Assembly (NCBI GenBank): GCA_947502975.1
Contig: CANNBV010000003.1
Coordinates: 711,300-775,299, forward strand
Direction of reading: 5' to 3'
DNA: 64,000 nucleotides
DNA from: an uncultured Flavobacteriaceae bacterium
GTDB lineage: Bacteria > Bacteroidota > Bacteroidia > Flavobacteriales > Flavobacteriaceae
Shown here: positions 18,656 through 27,327 of the stretch, piece after piece
How the letters are laid out: the number at the start of each line of letters is the position of its first letter
Position numbering within the stretch: position 1 is the stretch's first letter
Translations under genes and position numbers: made by a program
The notes under the pieces: model-generated
What the model was told of the DNA's origin: nothing
The model's database searches: none
Seen by the model: only the letters and a program-made list of their open reading frames with translations

Positions 18656-20677
18656 TTAAATGGGGATATTTAATGTTAATATAGTGCCTTTTCCTTTATT
18701 GCTATTAAGGTTAATCTGAGCATTCATTATTTTAGCACGTTCAAGCAGGGTTTTTAAGCCTAGACTCATGCTCTTGAATTTAGAATCAAAATCAAAACCT
18801 TTTCCATTATCACTTACGGTAACATGTATATTTCCAGAGGTCTTATTAATATTCATTTTAACAGCCTTAGCTTCTGCATGCTTTACAATATTACTTAAAG
18901 TTTCTTGAATTATTCTATATAAGTGTAATTCTGAATCTTTAGGTAATACATTGTCGACATTATCAACCTCATCTGTAAAAAACAAATCGGTATTGGCATT
19001 AATATCATAAACCAATGCATTAATAGCTTCAGTTAATCCCAGGCGTACGAGGTTTGAAGGATGTAAGCCTCTTGAGATACTGCGGACTTCCTCTAAGGTA
19101 TTGGTTGCTAACTTCTCTGCATTTTCATCTCCCAGTTTTTGAGTTGTTTTAGAAAGCAACATTAATTTTTGACCAACACTATCGTGTAATTCCCTGGCTA
19201 AACGAGAACGTTCTTTTTCTTGTTCATTTAATAAATCTTGAGAGAATTTTTCTTGTAGTTCTTGTTTAGACCTAACAAATCTTTTAGAACGTACTAAATA
19301 TACAATTGTAAATATTGCTAATAACCCTAAACCTCCAAATAAGAGCCATTGTTGTTTTATCTTGTTTTTTTGGTCTAAAATTGTAATCTTTCTTTTTTGA
19401 GATGCTATTTGAAAGTCACGTTTTTCGGTTTCATACAAGGTTTGATAATAAGATAATATCCGAGTTTTTTTCACACTCAATAAAGAATCTTTTAATTTAA
19501 TATGCTTGCTGTTATAGATATAAGCATTTTCATAATCATTCATGGCCTTAAAAATTTTAGACATCATTTCATATGTATAATATTCACCAGCAAAATCTTC
19601 CGACTCTATATCAATTTTCAATTTTCTTTTGGCTTGAATCAAAGCTTTGTCATATTCTTTTTTAGCAAAAAAGTAAGCCATTAATCCGTCTATATAAACC
19701 GCTTCGTAAGGAATCTCATCTTTAAAAGCATATTTCTCTTGAATTAGGTCATAATATTCTTTAGCTTTAACAAGGCTATCACTTTCAGTATAAGCTAAAA
19801 AAAGCTGGAAAATAACCAAAGGTTTATTTGGGAATCCATTTTTCAATTGCATTCCGCAATGGTAATATTCTTTTAACCTCTTTATTCTTAATTTTTGATT
19901 TCCTGCTAGTTCTGCTTGATAAGCATTGTCAAATAAATGTGGGTGTATGCATTGACAATAATCTTTGTATAATTTACACAATTCCATAGCTTCTTGCGTA
20001 ATTTTCTTTGCTTCTTCCTCAAAGCCAATATAACTATATAGTTCAGCAATCCCCTCTTTAGCGTAACTCATACCTATAGTATCCTTAACTAATCTATAAA
20101 TTTCTACACTTTTAATTAACTCTTGCGATGATTTAATAAATTGCCCCATATCTAACAAAGAGGTAGCTTTGAAATACTTAGCTTCAGCATAGGCTGAACT
20201 GTCATTTAATCGTAAAGCGAATTGCTCTGCTTTTTCATACAATTCAACTGAAGTTTTTGTCTCTCCAGAGAAATAATAAAGATCTCCTCCTCTTATATAA
20301 AACAATCTGGCTATGTCGTCGTCAGTTAGTTTTGACCCAAGTGATTCATATTGTTTAAAAACCTCCAAACCTGTTTCCGGGAATTCAGAAGTTAGACTAT
20401 AATAACGTGAAATATCATTTAATTTTTTACCAGCAAGATTAAATGAATCTAATTCAATAGCATAATCTATAGTAGTCTTAGCTATGGAATCAAATGGATA
20501 GTCTTGATTATAACCTATGGTTTTAAACAAACTATCCAGCAATTTAAGTTTAGTTAGACCTTCAGTTTGACTAATTTCAGCTTTTAGTTTTTGTATTTTA
20601 ATATCCAAAGTCGATTCCTGAGCATAAGAAGCTAAGTAGCCAAATAATATTATAAAAACTAATAGTTGTTTTTTCAT
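18656..20677 (-). CDS. TPR sensor histidine kinase, HisKA_3 type (third of three tandem paralogues)
   Basis: 673 residues: signal peptide (about 1-19), TPR-type helical sensor region (about 60-425), one membrane span (about 440-465), then a HisKA_3 dimerisation domain with phospho-accepting His498 (ELHDSVGQK) and a HATPase_c domain with DNGKGF. The architecture puts the TPR region in the periplasm and the kinase in the cytoplasm. It follows its paralogue by 47 nt and is immediately followed by the response regulator. Its kinase region is almost identical to that of the middle paralogue, whereas the sensor halves have diverged; this suggests different signals feeding one regulator. The signal is not known. 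Confidence 0.92.
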   Translation of the reverse strand: MKKQLLVFIILFGYLASYAQESTLDIKIQKLKAEISQTEGLTKLKLLDSLFKTIGYNQDYPFDSIAKTTIDYAIELDSFNLAGKKLNDISRYYSLTSEFPETGLEVFKQYESLGSKLTDDDIARLFYIRGGDLYYFSGETKTSVELYEKAEQFALRLNDSSAYAEAKYFKATSLLDMGQFIKSSQELIKSVEIYRLVKDTIGMSYAKEGIAELYSYIGFEEEAKKITQEAMELCKLYKDYCQCIHPHLFDNAYQAELAGNQKLRIKRLKEYYHCGMQLKNGFPNKPLVIFQLFLAYTESDSLVKAKEYYDLIQEKYAFKDEIPYEAVYIDGLMAYFFAKKEYDKALIQAKRKLKIDIESEDFAGEYYTYEMMSKIFKAMNDYENAYIYNSKHIKLKDSLLSVKKTRILSYYQTLYETEKRDFQIASQKRKITILDQKNKIKQQWLLFGGLGLLAIFTIVYLVRSKRFVRSKQELQEKFSQDLLNEQEKERSRLARELHDSVGQKLMLLSKTTQKLGDENAEKLATNTLEEVRSISRGLHPSNLVRLGLTEAINALVYDINANTDLFFTDEVDNVDNVLPKDSELHLYRIIQETLSNIVKHAEAKAVKMNINKTSGNIHVTVSDNGKGFDFDSKFKSMSLGLKTLLERAKIMNAQINLNSNKGKGTILTLNIPI
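19050..19150 (-). repeat. 101-bp tract identical to 21125-21225
   Basis: This tract in the HisKA_3 region is identical base for base to 21125-21225 in the neighbouring kinase gene. Synonymous and non-synonymous differences are frequent outside it, and the third paralogue differs here. The pattern fits recent gene conversion between the two copies. Confidence 0.8.
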
Positions 20678-20724
20678 TGATTTCTTATTAATTCGAACGG
20701 CTTATCTGGTACATGTTTTACTTT

Positions 20725-22779
20725 TTAATTTGGTATTGGCACACTTAATTTCATAATAGTACCTGCACCTTTTTTTCCTTCTAAACTCAATACTGCATTT
20801 ATTATGTTAGCACGTTCAAACAAAGTTTTTAATCCTAAACTCATATTCTTGAGCTTTACTTCAAAATCAAAACCTTTACCATTATCGCTAATCATAACCG
20901 TTACATTTTTGGACGTATTATCTACTTTCACCTTAACAGCTTTGGCTTCTGAATGCTTTATAATATTATTTAGAGTTTCTTGAATTATTCGATATAAGTG
21001 TAATTCTGATTCTTTAGATAATGCATTGTCGATATTATCAATCTCATCTGTAAAAAACAAATCGGTATTGGCATTAATATCATAAATCAATGCATTAATA
21101 GCTTCAGTTAATCCAAGGCGCTCAAGGTTTGAAGGATGTAAGCCTCTTGAGATACTGCGGACTTCCTCTAAGGTATTGGTTGCTAACTTCTCTGCATTTT
21201 CATCTCCCAGTTTTTGAGTTGTTTTTGAAAGCAACATTAATTTTTGACCTACACTATCATGTAAATCTCTAGCTAAACGAGAACGTTCTTTCTCTTGTTC
21301 ATTAAGTAAATCTTGAGAGAATTTTTCTTGTAATTCTTGCTTTGAAGCTATAAATCTTCTTGATCGTATTAAATAAATGATTAAAAAACCTAACAATAAA
21401 CCAGCACCTCCAAATAACATCCATTGTCTGTTTATTTTATTTTCAGCATCTAATAAAGCTATTTGCGAAGCTTGATCTGCTATTTTAAAATCGCGTTTTT
21501 CGGTTTCATATAAGGTTTGGTAGTAAGATAGTGCTCTGGATTTTTGAATACTGTTAATAGAGTCTTTAAATCTATTATATTTTGAAGTATATGTAAAAGC
21601 CTTTTCAAAATCATTAAGTCCGCTGTAGATTTTAGTTAATTTATCATAAGACTCATAAATCCCTTCGGTATTGTTAGTACTCAAATGAATGTCTAAAGCC
21701 ATTTGCGCATTAGTTAATGCGTTTTTATAATTTCCAACAGCAATAAAATAATCTGCTAAAGACGACCTGTATGCGTATTCAAAGGGAACAGGTTTGTTGT
21801 TTGAAAATTTATTCTGAATTTTATTAAAAAATTGTTGAGCTTTAACTAAGCTATCATTCTCTGAATAAGCACTCAAAAGAGCGTAAGATATTATTGATGA
21901 TAGTTTTGTACGTGGTGTTGTAGACTCATCTGGCGTATTGTAATAATAACATTCATTTAAATACTTAAGCCTCAATACTTGATCACCATTTTTATTAGCG
22001 TCAATTGCAGCATTAAATAAATTAGGAATTAAAGCTCTGTAATCTCTTTGTGATTTGCTAATCTGAATAACTTCGGCACGCTCTTTCTTAGCTTCTTCAT
22101 AAAATCCCATTTTACTATATACTACTGCTAATGTATTTCTTGCACCTATCAAACGGGTAGTATCTTTTAAAATAGTAAATATTTTAGCTGTTTCTGAAAG
22201 TAATTGTGACCCAGTAGCATAATCTCCCATATCTACAAACGCAGATGCTTTATATGTTCTTGCTTCAGCATATAATATGCTGTCATTATCTTTTAAAGCA
22301 TATGCTTCAGCTTCATCATATATTGGAATAGATTCTTTTATAGTTCCTGAAAAAAAATAAGCATCTCCTGCATTCGTATATAATCTTGCAAGTATATCGT
22401 TATCACTTATATTTAACTTTTTCTTTTTAAAATCATTAAAAACGTTTATTCCTTCTTTTGGTTTATTAACTCTATTTGCATAATAAAAGATTAAAGATGA
22501 TGTTCGAGCAACAGCAATTTCAAGAGAGTCCATTTTATAAGCATACTCTATAGTAGCTCTAATAATTGAGTCTGCTTTTAATTTAGGGTTATTAGTATAA
22601 TTAATTAAGCGAGATAAGCTATCCATAAGTTTTAGCTTTGATCCACCTTCTAACTCAGAAATTTTAATTTTTAGTTCTTTAACTTGATTGGTAAGTGCTT
22701 CTTGCGAATACGTTAAAGTAGGTATTAGCAAATACATACTTGTAATAAACAATATACTTAAATGCGCTATTTTATTCAT
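20725..22779 (-). CDS. TPR sensor histidine kinase, HisKA_3 type (second of three tandem paralogues)
   Basis: 684 residues with the same architecture as its neighbours: signal peptide (...LTYSQ), TPR-like helices (about 70-430), a membrane span (about 450-470), His507 in DLHDSVGQK, and an ATPase domain with DNGKGF. The start ATG overlaps the end of the upstream kinase gene by 8 nt, so translation is probably coupled. It shares a 101-bp identical tract with the downstream paralogue. It belongs to the operon driven from the element at 24881, and the response regulator at 18007 is its expected partner. Confidence 0.92.
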   Translation of the reverse strand: MNKIAHLSILFITSMYLLIPTLTYSQEALTNQVKELKIKISELEGGSKLKLMDSLSRLINYTNNPKLKADSIIRATIEYAYKMDSLEIAVARTSSLIFYYANRVNKPKEGINVFNDFKKKKLNISDNDILARLYTNAGDAYFFSGTIKESIPIYDEAEAYALKDNDSILYAEARTYKASAFVDMGDYATGSQLLSETAKIFTILKDTTRLIGARNTLAVVYSKMGFYEEAKKERAEVIQISKSQRDYRALIPNLFNAAIDANKNGDQVLRLKYLNECYYYNTPDESTTPRTKLSSIISYALLSAYSENDSLVKAQQFFNKIQNKFSNNKPVPFEYAYRSSLADYFIAVGNYKNALTNAQMALDIHLSTNNTEGIYESYDKLTKIYSGLNDFEKAFTYTSKYNRFKDSINSIQKSRALSYYQTLYETEKRDFKIADQASQIALLDAENKINRQWMLFGGAGLLLGFLIIYLIRSRRFIASKQELQEKFSQDLLNEQEKERSRLARDLHDSVGQKLMLLSKTTQKLGDENAEKLATNTLEEVRSISRGLHPSNLERLGLTEAINALIYDINANTDLFFTDEIDNIDNALSKESELHLYRIIQETLNNIIKHSEAKAVKVKVDNTSKNVTVMISDNGKGFDFEVKLKNMSLGLKTLFERANIINAVLSLEGKKGAGTIMKLSVPIPN
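21125..21225 (-). repeat. 101-bp tract identical to 19050-19150
   Basis: Partner of the identical tract at 19050-19150, covering the codons just after the phospho-accepting His region through the ISRGLHPSNL motif. It marks the gene-conversion-like segment between the two downstream kinase paralogues. Confidence 0.8.
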
Positions 22780-24826
22780 TTTTCAAAGGTATACTTAATG
22801 TTATTACCGTGCCTTTTCCTAGATAACTTTCTATATTCAAATTGGTATTGATAATTTTTGCACGCTCTTCAATGGTTTTCATCCCTAAACTCATCTTATA
22901 GCTGTGATTTTTATCAAAACTAAAACCTTTTCCGTTATCTCTAATAAACATCTCGATAGTTTCAGATACTTTTTTAATATTAATTTTTACAGCTTTAGCT
23001 TCTGAATGCTTTACAATATTGTTTAAAGTTTCTTGAATAATTCTGTAAAAGTGCAATTCTGAAGTTCTAGATAACAATCCATCAATATTATCTACATCCT
23101 CAGAAAAAAATAAATCTGTATTAGAATTTATTTCATATATCATAGCATTTATGGCCATAGTCAATCCTAAGCGTTCTAAATTAGAAGGGTGCAGTCCTCT
23201 GGAAATTTGACGTATCTCTTCTAAAGTTGTATCAACCAAATGCTTTGCATTAGTATGTACTGTATTTTTAATAGTTTTTGATAATAACATTAATTTTTGA
23301 CCTACACTATCATGCAATTCCCTTGCTAAATGAACACGCTCTTTTTCTTGTTCATGTAACAAATCTTGAGAAAAATTTTCTTGTAGTTCTTTCTTATAAG
23401 CTATAAATTTTCTTGAACGTAATAAATAGATGATTAAAAATAATAATAATAAACCAGTACCCCCAAATAACATCCATTGTTTGTTTATCTTATTTTCAGC
23501 ATCTAATAAAGATATTTGTGAAGCTTGTTCTGCTATTTTAAAATCGCGTTTCTCCATTTCATATAGTGTTTGATAATAAGACAGTGTTCTAGCTTTTTTT
23601 AGGCTATTAACAGAATCTCTATAATGATTATACTTAGTTGTGTAAGCATAAGCATTTTTATAATCATTGCACTTTTTATATATTTTTGCTAACCTATTGT
23701 AGGACTCAAAAACTTCTTCAGCCAAATTAGCATCCAAGAACATATTTAAAGCTTTTTGGGCTTCTGGCAAAGCCTTTCTATAATCATGCGTTGCTATATA
23801 ATAATCTGCTAAAGCAGATCTATAAGTACTTTCATAAGGTATTGGAATTCTAGTTCCGTATGTTCTCTGAATATTTTCATAGTATGTTTTAGCTTTAACC
23901 AAACTATCATTATCGGCATAAGCTCTTAAGAGATTATAACTGATTATAGGCTTAAGAGAGAAGCCTTCGTTAGATTTAAAACCATATGCATAAGCTTCTT
24001 TGAGATAAGCTATACGTGATTTCTGATCTCCAATTTTATCGGCATCTATTGAAGCATTATGTAAATTAGACTGTAGACTATTATAATCTTTTGCTAAAAC
24101 TGATAAAGCAATAACTTCATCACGTTCTTTTTTAGCGTTTTCAAAAAAACCCATTTTACTGTAAAGTGTCGCTAAGGTATTTCGGGCAATGAGTAAACCC
24201 GAAGTGTCTTTTTTAACTGTTAAAATTTTTACTACTTCAGAAAGTAATTGTGATCCAATTGCATAATTACCCATGTCTACAATAGCTCCTGCTTTATAAG
24301 TTCTTGCTCGAGCATATAGTGCACTATCTTTTGCTTTTAAAGCCCATATTTCTGACTTATTATACAGCGATATAGATTCTTTGAGCTCCCCCGAAAAAAA
24401 ATAACTATCGCCTCCATTCATATACAATTTAGCTAGCAATATATTATCTTTTATTTGCAGGTTTAATTCTTCAAACTCTTTAAATAGCAGCATACCTTTT
24501 TCTGGTGTTTCAGAACTATTTGCGTAGTAAAAAACAAGGTCAGACATATATTGTCCAGCTAGATTAATAGAGTCTAGCTCCATAGCATAAGTTATTGCTT
24601 TCCTCGCTATTGAATCATATTGATATTCTGGCTTATCCAAAACAAGCGTATGTAAACTATCTAATAACTCAAGTTTTTCATAGTTCTTAGCTTTGGCAAT
24701 ATCTTTTTTTAACGTTTGGACCTTTAACTTTACTGAAGATTCTTGAGCATCTGTGGAAACATATTGAAGCATAAACAAAGACACAAATACCACTTTTGTT
24801 TTTAAATCAAATATTCGTAATCCCAT
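22772..24826 (-). CDS. TPR sensor histidine kinase, HisKA_3 type (first of three tandem paralogues)
   Basis: First gene of the sensor operon. I place the start at the ATG at 24826 (684 residues) and not at the upstream TTG at 24856: the ATG begins a normal signal peptide (MGLRIFDLKTK... to STDAQ) and puts the 46-bp regulon element 54 nt upstream, matching the other three copies. TPR-type helices are followed by a membrane span, the phospho-accepting His of ELHDSVGQK (residue 505 from this start) and an ATPase domain with DNGKGF. It is the most diverged of the three kinases. It overlaps the next gene by 8 nt. Confidence 0.9.
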   Translation of the reverse strand: MGLRIFDLKTKVVFVSLFMLQYVSTDAQESSVKLKVQTLKKDIAKAKNYEKLELLDSLHTLVLDKPEYQYDSIARKAITYAMELDSINLAGQYMSDLVFYYANSSETPEKGMLLFKEFEELNLQIKDNILLAKLYMNGGDSYFFSGELKESISLYNKSEIWALKAKDSALYARARTYKAGAIVDMGNYAIGSQLLSEVVKILTVKKDTSGLLIARNTLATLYSKMGFFENAKKERDEVIALSVLAKDYNSLQSNLHNASIDADKIGDQKSRIAYLKEAYAYGFKSNEGFSLKPIISYNLLRAYADNDSLVKAKTYYENIQRTYGTRIPIPYESTYRSALADYYIATHDYRKALPEAQKALNMFLDANLAEEVFESYNRLAKIYKKCNDYKNAYAYTTKYNHYRDSVNSLKKARTLSYYQTLYEMEKRDFKIAEQASQISLLDAENKINKQWMLFGGTGLLLLFLIIYLLRSRKFIAYKKELQENFSQDLLHEQEKERVHLARELHDSVGQKLMLLSKTIKNTVHTNAKHLVDTTLEEIRQISRGLHPSNLERLGLTMAINAMIYEINSNTDLFFSEDVDNIDGLLSRTSELHFYRIIQETLNNIVKHSEAKAVKINIKKVSETIEMFIRDNGKGFSFDKNHSYKMSLGMKTIEERAKIINTNLNIESYLGKGTVITLSIPLKNE

Positions 24827-24880
24827 ATGAGTATACCTTAAAATTATGCTAAACAAACATACAGGAACGAGTCATAGTAT

Positions 24881-24926
24881 TAAATAAGAGGCAGTACTTA
24901 ACTTATACGAGGTAGTACTTATACAT
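24881..24926 (-). promoter_or_regulatory. Regulon element C, upstream of the three-kinase/regulator operon
   Basis: Third well-conserved copy of the 46-bp element (33/46 identical to A, ungapped), 54 nt before the ATG at 24826. It contains AAATAAGAG (24882-24890), TACG (24906-24909) and GTAC (24915-24918). An internal direct repeat AGTACTTA occurs at 24893-24900 and 24914-24921, 21 bp apart (two helical turns). Its position implies autoregulation of the sensor operon. Confidence 0.8.
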
Positions 24927-25048
24927 GTGAAAGGGTAATGAAATCTTAAAAACTAATCTTAAGTAAAAACTTATACAGATTGACAAAAGTTAAATGGTTG
25001 ACTTGAAACCAAAAGAGTGAATACTATTTTGAGTATAGTTTGTACTAG

Positions 25049-26437
25049 TTACTTTCCAATACAAAAATTAGCAAATATATTTCCTAACAAATCATCATTA
25101 GTAATTTCTCCAGTGATTTCTCCAAAGTGATATAAAGCTTGACGAATATCGATAGCTAACAAATCTCCCGATAAATTTGTTTCTAAGCCTTCCTTTACTT
25201 TTTGAATCTCTTCAAAAGATTTTAGTAAAGCATCATAGTGGCGAGAATTGGTGACAATTGTATCATTATTTCGAAGACTTCCAGTATTCACAAAACTTAG
25301 TAGTGTTTCTTTTAAATCCTCTACTCCTACTCCTTTTTTAGCAGATAAAAGTTTAATATCGTTAAATTCTTCTTTAATCTTTACCGAAGATGCATCGTTT
25401 AGTTTATCAACTTTATTAGCAATAATCAATAAGGGCTTCTGAGGATACTTATTCCTAATTTTCTCTATTTCGACTTTAAATCTTGAACTTTCAGTTTCAA
25501 AATCAGTAGCATCAAATAAATACACTACAACTTGTGCTTGATCTATCTTTTCAAATGTTTTTCTAATTCCTATACTTTCAACTACATCTTCCGTTTCTCT
25601 AATTCCAGCAGTATCAATAAATCTAAAACCTATACCGCCTATTGTAATTTCATCTTCAATAGTATCTCTTGTGGTGCCAGCAATGTCAGAGACAATGGCA
25701 CGTTCTTCATTTAATAAAGCATTTAATAATGTAGACTTACCAACATTAGGTTCTCCAACTATTGTAACAGGAATACCATTTTTAATCACATTACCGACAG
25801 CAAACGAATCTATGAGACGTTTTAATACAAAATTGATACGTTCAATTAGCGCCTTAAACTGAGTTCTATCAGCAAATTCCACATCCTCTTCTGCAAAATC
25901 TAATTCTAACTCAATTAATGATGCAAAATTTAAAAGCTCTTCTCTAAGTTTTGCTATTTCTGAAGAAAAACCGCCACGCATTTGTTGCATAGCGATTTGA
26001 TGCGATGCCGCATTATCACTAGCTATTAAATCGGCTACAGCTTCAGCTTGACTTAAATCTAATTTACCATTTAAAAAGGCTCTTAGTGTGAATTCCCCAG
26101 CATTTGCCATTCTACAACCTTTTCTCAAAAATAATTGAATAATTTCTTGTTGTATATAATTAGAACCATGACATGAAATTTCTACTACATCCTCACCAGT
26201 ATACGAATTGGGATTCTTAAAGACTGATATTAAAACTTCATCTAAAGTAATACTATCGTCTACAATGTGCCCTAAATGAATTGTATGTGTGTTTTGCTTA
26301 CTTAAATGCTTTCCAGAGACAGATTTAAACTGCTGTTCTGCAATAGAAATAGCTTCACCTCCTGATAAACGGATGATAGCTATGGCGCCTGCACCCGATG
26401 GTGTCGCTAAAGCCACAATGGTATCTTTTAATATCAT
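25049..26437 (-). CDS. mnmE: tRNA modification GTPase MnmE
   Basis: A 462-residue protein of full family length. With MnmG it installs the carboxymethylaminomethyl group at wobble uridine 34 of tRNAs. The N-terminal tetrahydrofolate-binding domain (about 4-120) is followed by a helical domain split by the G domain: GEPNVGKS at 228-235, TTRDT at 255-259, DTAG at 275-278 and NKVD. The chain ends with the essential C-terminal CIGK (Cys459). A -7 box, TATTTTTG (26442-26449, minus strand), lies 4 nt before the start codon, so the leader is very short or absent. Confidence 0.97.
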   Translation of the reverse strand: MILKDTIVALATPSGAGAIAIIRLSGGEAISIAEQQFKSVSGKHLSKQNTHTIHLGHIVDDSITLDEVLISVFKNPNSYTGEDVVEISCHGSNYIQQEIIQLFLRKGCRMANAGEFTLRAFLNGKLDLSQAEAVADLIASDNAASHQIAMQQMRGGFSSEIAKLREELLNFASLIELELDFAEEDVEFADRTQFKALIERINFVLKRLIDSFAVGNVIKNGIPVTIVGEPNVGKSTLLNALLNEERAIVSDIAGTTRDTIEDEITIGGIGFRFIDTAGIRETEDVVESIGIRKTFEKIDQAQVVVYLFDATDFETESSRFKVEIEKIRNKYPQKPLLIIANKVDKLNDASSVKIKEEFNDIKLLSAKKGVGVEDLKETLLSFVNTGSLRNNDTIVTNSRHYDALLKSFEEIQKVKEGLETNLSGDLLAIDIRQALYHFGEITGEITNDDLLGNIFANFCIGK

Positions 26438-26441
26438 TTGG

Positions 26442-26449
26442 CAAAAATA
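26442..26449 (-). promoter_or_regulatory. -7 box of the mnmE promoter
   Basis: The minus strand reads TATTTTTG, a full match to the Bacteroidota TAnnTTTG element. I see no clear TTG at the usual upstream spacing. Its closeness to the ATG at 26437 implies a nearly leaderless transcript. Confidence 0.5.
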
Positions 26450-26813
26450 ACTAATTTAAAGATGTGTTTTTTTGACATAGCTAAAATCTATTTTATAATA
26501 ATATAGAGTCACCTTAACATTTTCGCATTTACAAATCCACAATAAAATGAAATATATAACTATAAAACCACAACATATAAGGTTAAAAAAACAATATTTT
26601 ATAACATTTATAAAAATTACTTCAGACATACATAAAAATTTGATTTATAGCATTTTAACTTTTAATTGTTATGCAGGCATAGTATATTTGCCGGCTTGTT
26701 TTAAGAAAAAAATGTGACTTAAATTCATAATTATGTGTCTAATATTCAGACCAAAAAATAATACCAAATAATTTTAACCCATCTAGCGCAACTAGATAAA
26801 AAATTGCAAAAAA
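26450..26813. other. AT-rich intergenic region between divergent genes
   Basis: This 364-bp spacer separates mnmE from the plus-strand gene at 26814. It contains a TATATTTG -7 box at 26693-26700 (plus strand), giving a leader of about 110 nt for the downstream gene. A small hairpin (ATCTAG/CTAGAT, 26781-26797) lies 16 nt before its start codon. I see no ORF or known RNA. Confidence 0.5.
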
Positions 26814-27254
26814 ATGAAAATAATCGAATCTGATTTATCAAATCAAATCGTTGAGTTTGTTCAAAACAAATTAGGTAATATCTTCTTTTTCAATCATATT
26901 GCCGTTGTAGAATTAAATGAAGGCATACATTTTAGTATGAAAAATGCATCTTTAATTCTAAATGAATTAAAGTCTTATTTTGGAGAAACCAGGCCTTTTG
27001 GAGTAATTGCCAATAGAGTTAACTCCTATTCAGTAGACCTTCTAGACACACAAAAATATAGAGAGAACATAAAGAATCTAAAATCTTATGGTGTAGTTGG
27101 ACATGACCTTGCTTCCAAAATGAATGCTGTTATTGAAAATGATTTTTGTCTATCTGAGAAAGTAGATCATGACACAATTTATGATGCCATTAATCATGTA
27201 TATAATAAAGTCAAAAACAGCGAATTATTTTCACTAAATCAAAAAAGCAGTTAA
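26814..27254 (+). CDS. Small hypothetical protein, possibly STAS/SpoIIAA-like
   Basis: 146 residues, soluble, no signal peptide or membrane span. The alternating beta/alpha pattern (a central FFNHIAVVELNEG strand-turn, then a long helix, VIANRVNSYSVD, and a GVVGHD turn) resembles the SpoIIAA/STAS-like proteins of flavobacteria, but no diagnostic motif is visible. It is monocistronic, with a putative promoter at 26693 and a strong bidirectional terminator at 27271. Function unknown. Confidence 0.75.
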   Translation: MKIIESDLSNQIVEFVQNKLGNIFFFNHIAVVELNEGIHFSMKNASLILNELKSYFGETRPFGVIANRVNSYSVDLLDTQKYRENIKNLKSYGVVGHDLASKMNAVIENDFCLSEKVDHDTIYDAINHVYNKVKNSELFSLNQKSS

Positions 27255-27270
27255 AGTATTATTTAATATA

Positions 27271-27309
27271 AGACAAAAAAGTTGAACCTATGGTTCAACT
27301 TTTTTGTCT
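27271..27309. terminator. Bidirectional terminator between convergent genes
   Basis: A perfect 18-bp inverted repeat (arms 27271-27288 and 27292-27309) with a 3-nt loop. The A/T-rich outer part supplies a T-run in both directions. It lies between the plus-strand gene ending at 27254 and the minus-strand gene ending at 27328. Confidence 0.92.
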
Positions 27310-27327
27310 TTGTATACGTTGTTTTTA

